Below are positions 16,739 through 25,925 of a stretch of 62,146 bases of DNA, piece by piece. Origin of the DNA: Nocardia fusca NBRC 14340 (lineage in GTDB: Bacteria; Actinomycetota; Actinomycetes; Mycobacteriales; Mycobacteriaceae). The notes below the pieces were generated by a model that ran no database searches, had not been told where the DNA came from, and worked only from the letters and a program-made list of their open reading frames with translations. The stretch is taken from the NCBI RefSeq assembly GCF_001618425.1, contig NZ_BDCU01000069.1:1-62146 (forward strand). Reading direction: 5' to 3'. Within the stretch, counting starts at the first letter, position 1. Each line of letters starts with the position of its first letter. A program made the position numbers and the translations under genes.

Positions 16739-17299
16739 ATGGTGACCGAGCCAGGTGTCGATCAGATCCAGCCGTCGACAACCCGAGACGGGGAGAGTTA
16801 CGTCTCCCACCGCGATGATGTGCATTTCAAAATGACCGGCGATTTCATGACCGGTGTGGATTTCTGGATTCATGCGACCGGAGAGACTACTCAGGGCCAG
16901 CTAGTTGTCATCGAGACGAACTGGGTTCGCGGAACCGAGCCGGTCTGGCATATCCATCACCGCGAAGAAGAGGGCTTCTTCGTGATGAGCGGGGAAATTA
17001 CGATTCACACCGAAGCAGGGTCGTACAATGCGGGCGCCGGCCAATTTGTGTGGGGGCGTAAGGACCAGCGGCATACCTATGAGGTCGTCGGAGAAGAGGC
17101 GAGGATCCTCGTCGTGTTCGTACCGGGACCAGCCGGTACTTTCGCGCCCGGCAGTGGCATCGACAAGTACTTCTACGAGGCTCGTGATCGCGAACTGCGT
17201 ACGCCCGAGCAGCTCGCGGCAGAGGTCGAGAATCTCAAGACGAATTACGGATTGGAAATGTTCCCGGAGCTGCCCCACCCTCGGGAGAAAAAATCCTGA
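16739..17299 (+). CDS. Cupin-domain protein
   Basis: A 186-residue single-cupin protein. The first cupin motif is WHIHHREEEGFFVMSGEITI with two His and a Glu for metal binding. The second is GQFVWGRKDQRHTYEV, where the usual Pro-G-H becomes Gly-R..H. It could be a dioxygenase, isomerase or sensor; no substrate can be inferred. ATG 16739 is preceded by AAAGGGA. It begins a plus-strand unit that continues with methylmalonate-semialdehyde dehydrogenase 43 bases later, under the dyad at 16638. Confidence 0.8.
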   Translation: MVTEPGVDQIQPSTTRDGESYVSHRDDVHFKMTGDFMTGVDFWIHATGETTQGQLVVIETNWVRGTEPVWHIHHREEEGFFVMSGEITIHTEAGSYNAGAGQFVWGRKDQRHTYEVVGEEARILVVFVPGPAGTFAPGSGIDKYFYEARDRELRTPEQLAAEVENLKTNYGLEMFPELPHPREKKS

Positions 17300-17342
17300 A
17301 CCTTCGAGAAATAATTCGCCAATTCGCTAATTTGGAGTAACT

Positions 17343-18851
17343 GTGACTACAAACGGTGTCCATCTCGAAACCGTTCCGCACTGGATCGCCGGCGCTCCCG
17401 TGGGTTCGACAAGCGCGACAAAGTCCGAAATCGTAGACCCGGCGACAGGTCACCCGATACGGGCCGTCGAGCTGGGAGGCGCTGACGTCGTCGACCAGGC
17501 TGTCGCCAGCGCACGAAGCGCAGCGGAAGCGTGGGCGTCGACTCCCACCCCCGCTCGGGCCACGATTCTTCTGGCATTTCGCACGCTCTTGCTGGAACAC
17601 GGCGAGGAGCTCGCGTCGATCATCACCGCGGAACAAGGAAAGACCCTGGCTGACGCGAGGGGCGAGGTGGCCCGTTCTGTCGAAGCCGTGGAGGTGGCAA
17701 CATCCGCGGTTCAACAGCTCAAAGGCGAGTTCGCGGAACAAGTCTCCCGAGGCGTCGACACATACTCCTTCCGCCAACCGCTAGGAGTATGTGTCGGCAT
17801 CACGCCATTCAACTTCCCCATTATGGTGCCGGTGTCGATGTTCGCGGCAGCGCTCGCGTGCGGCAACTCGTTCGTGCTCAAGCCCAGTGAGAAGGTGCCG
17901 TCGGCGTCTGTGCGCCTAGCGCAACTTCTGGCCGAAGCCGGTCTGCCCAGCGGTGTCTTCAACGTCGTGCACGGAGGCGTCGATGCAGTCAACGCGCTGA
18001 TCGACCATCCCGATGTCGCCGCCATCTCTTTCGTCGGCTCCACTCAGGTCGCGCGTGAGATCTACCGCCGCTCAGCCGACGTCGGCAAGAAGGTGCAAGC
18101 GCTCGGCGGAGCGAACAATCACCTGGTCGTGATGCCCGACGCCGATCTGGATGCGGCGGCGGACGCGTTGGTGTCGGCCGCGTACGGCGCCGCGGGCCAA
18201 AGATGCATGGCTGTGCCCGTGGCGGTGGTGGTCGGAGACATCGCCGACCAGCTCGTTGCCAAGACAGTGCAACGAGCCGAGGCATTCCGCACGGGCCCGG
18301 GAGACGCGGCGAGTTCCGACATGGGGCCGCTCATCTCGGAGTCGGCGGTCAATCGAGTTCGCAGCGCCCTCGATACAGCTACCGGCCAAGGCGGAACGGT
18401 CGTCCTGGACGGTCGAAAGGACGACTCCCATGACGCGGGGTACTTCATCGGCCCGAGTCTGGTCGACCACGTCCAGACCGACAGCGACCTCTACAAAAAC
18501 GAGATCTTCGGCCCGATCCTCAGCGTGGTCCGCGTCGACGATCTCGACGAGGCTCTTCGTGTCGTCAACGCGAGCCCGTACGGAAACGGCGCGTCGATCT
18601 TCACCACAAGTGGAGTAGCTGGTCGTCGATTCGCCCACACTGTGCGGGCGGGAAGCGTCGGGATCAACGTCCCGATTCCGGTGCCGATTTCCTGGTTCGG
18701 GTTCGGCGGATGGGGCGACTCACGGTTCGGTGACGACGGATTGAATTACGACGCGTATCGCTTCTATACCAAGGCCAAGGTGATCACTCAGCGTTGGACC
18801 GAACCCCGCCAAGGTGTCGCGCCGCACTTTGTCGCCGCCGGAAGTCAATGA
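17343..18851 (+). CDS. mmsA: CoA-acylating methylmalonate-semialdehyde dehydrogenase
   Basis: A 502-residue aldehyde dehydrogenase of the MMSDH branch, which oxidises (methyl)malonate semialdehyde to propionyl- or acetyl-CoA with NAD+ and CoA. Features: GVCVGITPFNFPIMVPVSMF, LKPSEKVP, and catalytic Cys288 in AAGQRCMAVP. The general-base Glu of ordinary ALDHs is replaced (QALGGANNH), as is usual for this CoA-dependent branch. GTG 17343 begins the protein. The stop overlaps the VOC gene start (ATGA). It probably handles a three- or four-carbon semialdehyde released by the pathway of this cluster, though a longer-chain substrate is possible. Confidence 0.87.
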   Translation: MTTNGVHLETVPHWIAGAPVGSTSATKSEIVDPATGHPIRAVELGGADVVDQAVASARSAAEAWASTPTPARATILLAFRTLLLEHGEELASIITAEQGKTLADARGEVARSVEAVEVATSAVQQLKGEFAEQVSRGVDTYSFRQPLGVCVGITPFNFPIMVPVSMFAAALACGNSFVLKPSEKVPSASVRLAQLLAEAGLPSGVFNVVHGGVDAVNALIDHPDVAAISFVGSTQVAREIYRRSADVGKKVQALGGANNHLVVMPDADLDAAADALVSAAYGAAGQRCMAVPVAVVVGDIADQLVAKTVQRAEAFRTGPGDAASSDMGPLISESAVNRVRSALDTATGQGGTVVLDGRKDDSHDAGYFIGPSLVDHVQTDSDLYKNEIFGPILSVVRVDDLDEALRVVNASPYGNGASIFTTSGVAGRRFAHTVRAGSVGINVPIPVPISWFGFGGWGDSRFGDDGLNYDAYRFYTKAKVITQRWTEPRQGVAPHFVAAGSQ

Positions 18852-19309
18852 CGATGCCGAAGCTGTCACCGGACGTCGCTCGCGGGACCGAGGAACAATT
18901 TCCGCGGCTCGACCACGTCGGCATATTGGTTCGCGACCTGGAGCAGGCGTCGGCCCAATGGCAGGGCAGGTTCGCAGTTCCCATCGCGTCCAGGTTCGAA
19001 TCGCCCGCACTCAATATTCGGGCAACGTTCCTCAACCTTGGCTCGGCAAAAATCGAGTTGTACACCATTGATGAGCCGAAGATCCTCGAGTACGCGCTGG
19101 GCAGTGCACCGGCCAAAATAGATCATATCGCTCTCGCGTTCGGCGAAAGCCTGAGCGACGCCGATCTGAGCGGATGCACCATTCGAGGTCCCGGTCGGCC
19201 CGATCCAATCAGTTCGCCATTTCAGATCGGCAGTTCTGACCATATCTGGACCGAGCCGCCTGGAATCGACATTCTGCTACAGCTGATCACGCCGTCCGAC
19301 ACCGCATGA
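18848..19309 (+). CDS. VOC-superfamily (glyoxalase-like) protein
   Basis: A 153-residue protein with two beta-alpha-beta-beta-beta units: PRLDHVGILVRDLEQA and AKIDHIALAFGESLSD. The first His and Glu (KIELYTID) are in metal-ligand positions of the vicinal oxygen chelate fold, related to methylmalonyl-CoA epimerase and glyoxalase. Given the mmsA neighbour, an epimerase-like role is possible but unproven. The ATG overlaps the mmsA stop by four bases, so it is translated with it. Confidence 0.78.
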   Translation: MTMPKLSPDVARGTEEQFPRLDHVGILVRDLEQASAQWQGRFAVPIASRFESPALNIRATFLNLGSAKIELYTIDEPKILEYALGSAPAKIDHIALAFGESLSDADLSGCTIRGPGRPDPISSPFQIGSSDHIWTEPPGIDILLQLITPSDTA

Positions 19310-19479
19310 TTGTTCTCCTGGTTATCATAAATACCCAGTCTTGATCGTTGGATATGCAATTCATCCACGTCGCTGCGCGTCTGACACGGAAATCATCAAC
19401 GCGCTTTACTGCCCTGGGTTCCGAGCCCCCAATGCGCAGTATCTGATTCACGACAACCCCGCTCAAAGAGGAGATAACA

Positions 19480-20349
19480 ATGGGACGAATGGATGGAAAA
19501 GTTGCTCTGGTGACCGGAGCAGCACGTGGAATGGGGCGAGCTCATGCGATTCGCCTCGCAGAAGAGGGTGCTGACATCCTTGCCCTCGACTGCCCCACCG
19601 ACACCGGGCTCCCCTATGCGACTGGATCGCCGGAAGATCTCCAGACCACCGTCAAAGAGGTCGAGGGATTGGGACGGCGCATCATCGCACACGAGGGCGA
19701 CGTTCGAAAGCAGTCCTCGATCGATGAATTGGTCGCCGACGGCGTAAAGGCATTCGGCGGCCTGGACATTGCCGTCGCCAATGCCGGAATTTGGACCGTT
19801 CGCCCGTTCGACGAAATCCCCGAAGAGGAGTTCGCGGCCGTCCTCGACGTCAACATCACCGGAGTCTGGCGAACGTTGAAAGCTGTCACACCCGCGATCA
19901 AGGCACGGGGCGGCGGGTCGATCGTGGTGACGTCCTCCGGAAACGGCGTAGAGGGATCACCACACTATGTGCACTACGTCGCCTCGAAGCACGGCGTGAT
20001 CGGGCTCGCGAAGAGTGCCGCGCTCGAGTTCGGGCAGTACGGAATCAGAGTCAACATTCTTCTTCCTGGGCCGACTGATACCCCTGCGCTGGATTGGCAG
20101 GGCGGATACGACCTCTGTTCGGGCAAGGGCCCGGGGCAAGGAGTCAAGGAGGATCTCCAAGGCGCGAAGTATTGGTCCGCCCTTCGCGACGTCGGGTTGC
20201 TCCCACCGCGCGCCATGAGCGAAGCCGTACTCTGGCTGGCATCCGATGAGTCACGTTGGACCACCGGACTGGAAATGCTCGTCGATGGCGGACACATGCT
20301 GATGCCTGGATTGAACATGGCAAAGATGGCTGCGGATCAACAGCAGTAG
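19480..20349 (+). CDS. Mycofactocin-type short-chain dehydrogenase
   Basis: A 289-residue SDR: cofactor motif VALVTGAARGMGRAHAIRLA, NAGIWTV, and catalytic Tyr/Lys in HYVASKHGVIG after VTSSGNG. The insertion after the second beta-strand (LALDCPTDTGLPYATGSPED) and the long C-terminus are typical of mycofactocin-coupled SDRs of mycobacteria and rhodococci. In these, NAD stays bound and electrons pass to the peptide cofactor mycofactocin. The gene has AGAGGAG about eight bases before ATG. It probably oxidises an alcohol of the pathway. It is followed by a strong terminator. Confidence 0.87.
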   Translation: MGRMDGKVALVTGAARGMGRAHAIRLAEEGADILALDCPTDTGLPYATGSPEDLQTTVKEVEGLGRRIIAHEGDVRKQSSIDELVADGVKAFGGLDIAVANAGIWTVRPFDEIPEEEFAAVLDVNITGVWRTLKAVTPAIKARGGGSIVVTSSGNGVEGSPHYVHYVASKHGVIGLAKSAALEFGQYGIRVNILLPGPTDTPALDWQGGYDLCSGKGPGQGVKEDLQGAKYWSALRDVGLLPPRAMSEAVLWLASDESRWTTGLEMLVDGGHMLMPGLNMAKMAADQQQ

Positions 20350-20432
20350 CGAGATTTCGACACCGCATTGCACCGTACAACATCGGCGAAAACGTACGTT
20401 GCGTACAAATATGACCAACTGAATAGACACCC

Positions 20433-20476
20433 GATCGCAGCGAACCGCTTCCTACGGAGTCCGGTTCGCTGCGATC
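20433..20476. terminator. Bidirectional terminator, 15-bp perfect hairpin
   Basis: GATCGCAGCGAACCG (20433-20447) pairs exactly with CGGTTCGCTGCGATC (20462-20476). It lies between the convergent SDR and TetR genes. Confidence 0.8.
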
Positions 20477-20488
20477 GTACTATTCGAC

Positions 20489-21163
20489 TCAGGCGTGGTT
20501 CGTCGTTCCCGCATATTCGAGGCCGAATACAGTTCTGAGCCACACGGTAGTCACCGTCTCCACCATATCTTCCGTCGGGATGGCATTCGCGCTACGCATG
20601 CTCATCAGACCAAGATTTCTCTCACCCATCCATATAAGCGCTGCCGCCAGCGCGCGGGCCGGGGGCCCGTCGATCGCCACGCCCGTGGACCGGTCGCGCT
20701 CGATAGCGACAGAAGCGGCCTTGATGAATCGGCCCAAGATTTTATCCCACTGCGCCTGCAAGGCAGGTTCCGTCGCAGCGGCGTCACCAACTTCGCGAAG
20801 AATGTGACCGTGTCTCTCCCAGACAGCCGTGACTTCAGAAACCGCGTGCTCTATCGCGGCCTCCGGCGGGATTCCAGCCGGCCGTTCGAAAATCATCGAC
20901 GACGCGACGAAAACATCGTCGGTCACACTCGACAGCAGCGCGGAAAGAACCTGCCATTTCGATTCGAAATAGAAGTAGAAGGATGACCGCGACAATCCTG
21001 CGCTCTTGGCGAGGTCATCAATCGAGACCGTACGCATCGACTCGGTGCGCAGCGTTTCATAAGCACCCTGAAGGATCGCTTGCTCTCGCATATCGCCCTT
21101 GAGGTTCCGCCGACCAGCCCGGGGTTCGGTGCCGTTGAGACCGTTTGAGAACGAAGCCGCCAT
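20489..21163 (-). CDS. EthR-like TetR-family regulator
   Basis: A 224-residue TetR protein. The HTH covers about residues 25-70 (REQAILQGAYETLR, then VSIDDLAKSAGLSRSSFYFY and FESKWQVLSALL). The FYFYF.SK signature and the C-terminal ALIWMGERNLGL resemble mycobacterial EthR, whose ligand pocket binds hydrophobic molecules. It is convergent with the cluster SDR. Candidate operators are the dyad at 16638-16677 and the related half-site at 13989; the link rests on location and motif size, not on any proven binding. Confidence 0.85.
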   Translation of the reverse strand: MAASFSNGLNGTEPRAGRRNLKGDMREQAILQGAYETLRTESMRTVSIDDLAKSAGLSRSSFYFYFESKWQVLSALLSSVTDDVFVASSMIFERPAGIPPEAAIEHAVSEVTAVWERHGHILREVGDAAATEPALQAQWDKILGRFIKAASVAIERDRSTGVAIDGPPARALAAALIWMGERNLGLMSMRSANAIPTEDMVETVTTVWLRTVFGLEYAGTTNHA

Positions 21164-21225
21164 GGCCTCTATCGTAGTGACCGGCCCCGGGCATGGCGAC
21201 AGCCCGGTCTCAGAGTTCGTCGTTG

Positions 21226-21640
21226 TCAGGGGTATTCGATTGATGGGTCCACGCGGTACGCGGACCGTTCCGCGGCCTGCACCCGGTATCGCCCCGGTGT
21301 AGTCGCGAATTCTCGCTCGAAGGCGCGGGAAAGTGCGTACGGGCTGCCGTAGCCGACTCGGCCCGCGATAGTGACGAGGGTTTCGCGGGTGTCACGAAGC
21401 ATCGTGGCGGCAAGGATCACGCGCCACCAAGTGAGGTACGCCGTCGGAGGGCGGCCGACCAGGGTGGTGAACCGGCGCGCCAGAGTAGCGCGGGGAGACT
21501 CCCGCCGCCGCGACCGAGCGGTCGTTGCTCCACGGCGCGGCCGGCTCCGAATGCAACGCCCGCAGCGTGGCGGCGGCGCGGCGGCGGCGACCGGGTCGCC
21601 CAGCGCTCCTGGCCAGGCTCCACAGGTGGTCTCCGTCACG
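21226..21640 (-). pseudogene. AraC-family regulator remnant
   Basis: The C-terminal DNA-binding part is clear: ATLARRFTTLVGRPPTAYLT, LAATMLRDTRETLVTIAGRV and GYGSPYALSRAFEREFATTP. The preceding helix is read in another frame (APWSNDRSVAAAGVS), so a frameshift lies near 21495. The N-terminal cupin-like sensing domain could not be recognised. It is most likely non-functional. Confidence 0.72.
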
Positions 21641-21781
21641 GCTCAGGTGTCGGCCAGTAGGTTGCGGACCGCGCGGGTGTGGACGGCAACAGTCGTAGCC
21701 CGCGCTCACAAACCCAGCCGGGCCATCCAAGCCCCCGCGGGACAGTAACAGCCGCACAGGCTGCATCCTGATTCGGAACGG

Positions 21782-24700
21782 TCACTGATTCTGCTGCTCG
21801 GCACGCTCCGCGATCCATGCCGCGATCTGTGCGCGAGAGGTGAACCCGAGCTTCATCAGGATGTGCTCGACATGGCCAGAGGCGGTGCGCTGGGAAATCA
21901 CAAGATTCGCGGCAATCTGCTTGTTGGTGAGACCCTGGGCGATCAGGTCAGCGACCTGTTGTTCGCGCTTGGTCAGCGCCCCGCCGGGCCCTGCCAAGGG
22001 CTTGTTCTCGGCGGGTTGTTCACCGAGCGCGTAGGCAACAGCTTCGTCCATCACCATCGCTCGTCCTTTGTGGACAGCCGCATCGAACCTACGGTCGCCG
22101 AGGGCGGATCTCGTCAGCAGCAGGCATTCGTCGTGATGGCGGGAGGTAGGGAAAATGCTCGCAGGGTTGCCCATGGACCGCTGCAGTTCTTCCGCGGCTC
22201 CCATCAGTACTGCTGCGCGCTCGGCTTCGCCCTGGTCACCATGCACCCAGCACAGCACTTCGAGAAGCAATGCAGCAACGAACGGACTGGACATCTGTCG
22301 GTTGACCCGCAGGCCATTCTCGAGCAGTTCCATCGCCCATGCCAGGCTGCCCTGCTGCCAAGCGGCGAGGCCCATGCCCCACAACGCAGCAGACCGGAAA
22401 AGTACTTCGCCACACGCCTCAGTGACGGAAAGCAGCTCCTGATAACACTCGATCGCCCCCCTCGGATCACCGGAAAGTTGGCGCGCCAAACCGAGAAAGG
22501 TCAAAGCAGAACCGTAAGGGAAACCCTGCCGATTCGAACCCAGCTCTTCAACAGCACGTTCGAAGGACAGAGACGCCGCTGCAAGATCACCACTGTAGAG
22601 CGCCACAGAGCCGTCGGCGTAGGCGATCGGCGCCCGAGTTGTCGGGATCGGAGCCTGTTGAGCCAACACATGCCCCTCTTCCGCAAACTCAGCGGCCGTC
22701 GGCAGGTCACCCTGCATGGCAGCAATGGTGGAGCCCACTTGAAGAGCCTTTACCCGGTCGGCTACAGGCTGCTGAGCGGGATGGTCGAGGAGCAACTCGA
22801 TCCATCGGCGACCTTCGCTGTACATCCCGAGGAAGGTCCAGACGCCGTATAGCGCAACAGCGACCTTCAGCCCGGCTTCCGCCGCCTGCTCGGTGTCTTC
22901 GGCCAGGCTGTATTCGAGGGCGGCACGTAAGTTGGATTGTTCGCGTTGGATCCTGGCGAACCAGTAGGGCTGCCGAGCGCTGATCCACTCGGCGTCCGCA
23001 GACTGCGCCAGCTGCTTGAACCAGTCGCGGTGACGACGCCGAAGCAACTGTTCCTCGCCGGACTCCCGCAACCTGTCCCGACCGTACTCACGGACCGTCT
23101 CCAGCAACCGCAATCGCACCACACCACGCGACTCGTCCCGGGTAAGGATCGACTTGTCCACCAACGACGACAGCACATCGAGCAGACCACCCGCAGCCGA
23201 ATCAGCTCCGCACACCTGCTCGGCGGCGTCGAGTTCGAAGCCACCAGCGAAGATGGACAGCCGGGCCCACAGCCGCTGCTCGGCCGGGGTACACAATTCG
23301 TAGCTCCAGTCGATGCACCACCGCAGGGTCTGTTGCCGCCTGGGCGCGGTGCGGCTCCCGCGGGTCAGCAATGCGTACCGATCGTCGAGATGCTGCAAGA
23401 TCTGCTCCGGAGACATCGTACGTATACGGGCCGCCGCCAGCTCGATCGCCAATGGCAATCCGTCCAGCCGAGCACAAATCCGAGCCACACTCACCTTGTC
23501 ATCGTCCGAGAACTGCAGACCTGGCATGGCCGCGGTCGCACGGTCGGTGAACAAAGTCAGCGCATCGTAGCGGGCCAGTCCTCGCGGCGACGGCTCCTGA
23601 TCCGGTTCAGGCGCTGCCAGCGGCGGGACCTGCAATATCGCCTCTCCGGCAGAGTCCAACGTTTCCCTGGTGGTCGCCAGGATCCGCAAATCGGGGCAGT
23701 GCTGTAGCCAACTGCCGACAAGTTCCGCCACTGCCTCCACCAGGTGCTCGCAGTTGTCCAGGACCAGCAACAACTCCCGTGAGACCAGGAAGTCGAGCAC
23801 CACGGCCGACAACGACCGCGCCAGATCATCACGCAACCCGAGAGCGGTCGCCACCGCGTTGACGATCAGTGCCGGCTCGGAGATATCGGCCAACTCGACC
23901 AACCACACCCCATCGGCGAAGTCCTCGCGCACGGCAGCGGCTGCCTGCAGCGCCAACCGAGTCTTTCCGACCCCTCCGGTCCCGGTCAATGTCACCAGCC
24001 GAGCCGTGGACAGCAGATTCTTCACCGCGGCCAATTCACTGCGGCGATCGACAAAACTGGTCAACTCCAGCGGTAACGTCCCCGCGCCCCGCCGAGGCGC
24101 TGACACCGGTGAACGCCATTGTGGCGCGGCGACCATGCGGTCCCGGGCTTCGCCGTCCGGTTCGGAAGATAACGCCATCTCGACGACGGCAAACCCGTGA
24201 TGCCGTTGTGCCTGCTGAAACGCCTCTCCCAGCGCCACCAGAGTCGGCCGACGCTGTGGTTCTCGACTCATCGCCGCCGCTATCATCGCCGCAACGTCCT
24301 CAGCGATGCCCAGCTCGTGCAGGTTCGGCACCGGCTCGTTGGAGATCCGCAGAAACTGGGTCACCACATTTTCGCCACTTCGCCGTTCGAACGCCGCGTG
24401 TCCGGTCAACGCGCAGAACAAGGTGGCGCCCAGGCCGTAGACGTCTGCCGCGGACGTAGGGTCCTCACCCGCGAGGACCTCTGGGGCCATGAACGCCGGC
24501 GACCCGGTAAGGGCACCGGCGGCTGTCCGGAACCCCCCGGCAATCCGCGCGAGACCGAAATCGGTCAACGCCGGCTCACCATAATCGGTCAGCAGGATAT
24601 TGCCCGGTTTCACGTCCCGATGCAGGACGCCCAGGCGATGCGCGCTCTCCAGGGCTCCAGCAATCTTTACACCCATCCCCAGAACGGTCTCGGTCGGCAG

Positions 24701-25072
24701 CGGACCCTGCTCGCGGATGCGCTCGGCCAATGACCCCAACCGGTGATACGGCATTACCAAGTAGGGCCGCCCGTCCGCGGTGACACCCGTCTCCAGCATG
24801 ATGACGATATTCGGATGCCCGGTCAAACGCCCCATCACCCGCTGTTCCCTGGAGAATCGCGCCCGGCTCTCTGCGTCCAACTCGGCAGGCAGCACCTTCA
24901 CCGCAACCGCCCGATCCGACTCCGCCTGTTTGCAGCGGTAAACCACGCCGAAACCGCCCCGTCCGATCTCCTCGGCGTCATCCAACCCGGACGCAGCCAA
25001 CCCCTCCGTGACCGGATCGGCCACATCACGGACCGTCGGAGACGGATCATCCTCACTCAGAGCTGCACACAT
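21782..25072 (-). CDS. Ser/Thr protein kinase - NTPase - LuxR regulator (PknK-like)
   Basis: A 1096-residue signalling protein with three parts. Residues 31-290 are a Ser/Thr kinase: Gly loop IGRGGFGVVY, ATP Lys59 in AVAVKVL, HRDVKPGN at 151-158, DFG at 171-173 and the APE-like MAPEVL. Residues 335-640 are an AAA/NB-ARC-type NTPase with P-loop TGTGGVGKT (363-371) and LLLVLDNCEHL as Walker B. A TPR-like helical stretch follows to about 1020. The C-terminus is a LuxR HTH (LTKREQQVADLIAQGLTNKQ, then RTASGHVEHILMKLGF). The layout matches mycobacterial PknK-type regulators. No transmembrane segment is seen, so it acts in the cytoplasm. It stands alone, and its targets are unknown. Confidence 0.9.
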   Translation of the reverse strand: MCAALSEDDPSPTVRDVADPVTEGLAASGLDDAEEIGRGGFGVVYRCKQAESDRAVAVKVLPAELDAESRARFSREQRVMGRLTGHPNIVIMLETGVTADGRPYLVMPYHRLGSLAERIREQGPLPTETVLGMGVKIAGALESAHRLGVLHRDVKPGNILLTDYGEPALTDFGLARIAGGFRTAAGALTGSPAFMAPEVLAGEDPTSAADVYGLGATLFCALTGHAAFERRSGENVVTQFLRISNEPVPNLHELGIAEDVAAMIAAAMSREPQRRPTLVALGEAFQQAQRHHGFAVVEMALSSEPDGEARDRMVAAPQWRSPVSAPRRGAGTLPLELTSFVDRRSELAAVKNLLSTARLVTLTGTGGVGKTRLALQAAAAVREDFADGVWLVELADISEPALIVNAVATALGLRDDLARSLSAVVLDFLVSRELLLVLDNCEHLVEAVAELVGSWLQHCPDLRILATTRETLDSAGEAILQVPPLAAPEPDQEPSPRGLARYDALTLFTDRATAAMPGLQFSDDDKVSVARICARLDGLPLAIELAAARIRTMSPEQILQHLDDRYALLTRGSRTAPRRQQTLRWCIDWSYELCTPAEQRLWARLSIFAGGFELDAAEQVCGADSAAGGLLDVLSSLVDKSILTRDESRGVVRLRLLETVREYGRDRLRESGEEQLLRRRHRDWFKQLAQSADAEWISARQPYWFARIQREQSNLRAALEYSLAEDTEQAAEAGLKVAVALYGVWTFLGMYSEGRRWIELLLDHPAQQPVADRVKALQVGSTIAAMQGDLPTAAEFAEEGHVLAQQAPIPTTRAPIAYADGSVALYSGDLAAASLSFERAVEELGSNRQGFPYGSALTFLGLARQLSGDPRGAIECYQELLSVTEACGEVLFRSAALWGMGLAAWQQGSLAWAMELLENGLRVNRQMSSPFVAALLLEVLCWVHGDQGEAERAAVLMGAAEELQRSMGNPASIFPTSRHHDECLLLTRSALGDRRFDAAVHKGRAMVMDEAVAYALGEQPAENKPLAGPGGALTKREQQVADLIAQGLTNKQIAANLVISQRTASGHVEHILMKLGFTSRAQIAAWIAERAEQQNQ

Positions 25073-25376
25073 CTGTCAGCCGTCCCGGCAACGAGCGCCG
25101 CATACGTCAACACTTGGCAAAAGAAGCCTACCCGGGTTACATGGCGACTACCCAGCGACCTGGGACGGGCCCGTGGATTGAAGGGTGCTTCCGACCTGAT
25201 TCGCATTCTCCCGGCCCGGCTATCGAACATACGCGGTTCAGCGCCCTCCGACGCGCCCGCCACCCTCCAGCACTACGAAGGCAAGGCAAAGCGGCTTTCA
25301 CTGGCAGCTGGACGGTCGGGCAAGCCGGTCGGCGTCGGTATACTGGGCGTTGGGCACCAGATGAGGGGCGGCGGGC

Positions 25377-25802
25377 GTGGACTACGGCGACAAGCTCTTC
25401 TGGCTCTCGGTCCTGATCCAGCGGAGGTACGCGCAGATCTGCGCCGAGTACGACCTGACTTCCTTACAGGCCACGCTGCTGTGCGCGGTCAAGGACGAGC
25501 CGCGGCAGATGGCATACCTCGCCGCCTCACTCGGCATGACCAAGAACGCGCTGAGTCAGCTCGTCGATCGCACCGAGCGGCGCCACCTGGTCAGCCGAGC
25601 GAGTTCTGAGCAGGACCGGCGGGTCATCATGCTCAGCGTGACGCCCACGGGGAAGGTGCTCGCTGAGGCGGTGTTCGCCGAGACCACCAAGCGCCTTCCC
25701 GACGTCGCGGAGAACCTCGACGCCGACGACCAGCGCGATTTCGAACGCCTGGCCACAGCCATCGTGGACGCGTCGGGTGTCTCGGCCTCCACCTCGTCCT
25801 GA
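25377..25802 (+). CDS. MarR-family transcriptional regulator
   Basis: A 141-residue winged-helix regulator. SLQATLLCAVKDEP, YLAASLGMTKNALSQLVDRT (recognition helix) and VSRASSEQDRRVIMLSVTPT (wing) are typical of MarR. It starts at GTG 25377. It is followed on the same strand by the NmrA-like gene, with two palindromes in the 123-base gap. The simplest model is repression of the NmrA-like gene, relieved by a small ligand. Confidence 0.85.
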   Translation: MDYGDKLFWLSVLIQRRYAQICAEYDLTSLQATLLCAVKDEPRQMAYLAASLGMTKNALSQLVDRTERRHLVSRASSEQDRRVIMLSVTPTGKVLAEAVFAETTKRLPDVAENLDADDQRDFERLATAIVDASGVSASTSS

Positions 25803-25847
25803 CATACCGCGCGCAGTCCTTCTGACGCCACTCTCATGCCTTGCATC

Positions 25848-25885
25848 AGTTCATGGCGTGAACTAGTATTGTTCATGCCATGAAC
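25848..25885. promoter_or_regulatory. Tandem palindromic operators for the MarR regulator
   Basis: AGTTCATGGCGTGAACT (25848-25864) is a near-perfect palindrome, and GTTCATGCCATGAAC (25871-25885) is perfect. Their centres are about two helical turns apart. A third partial copy, GCTCATGGCATGCC, follows at 25894. The words share TTCATG/CATGAA. Tandem sites directly before the NmrA-like gene fit binding by the adjacent MarR protein. Confidence 0.72.
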
Positions 25886-25925
25886 TAGTTCGAGCTCATG
25901 GCATGCCCTAGCGAGAGGTGACGAC

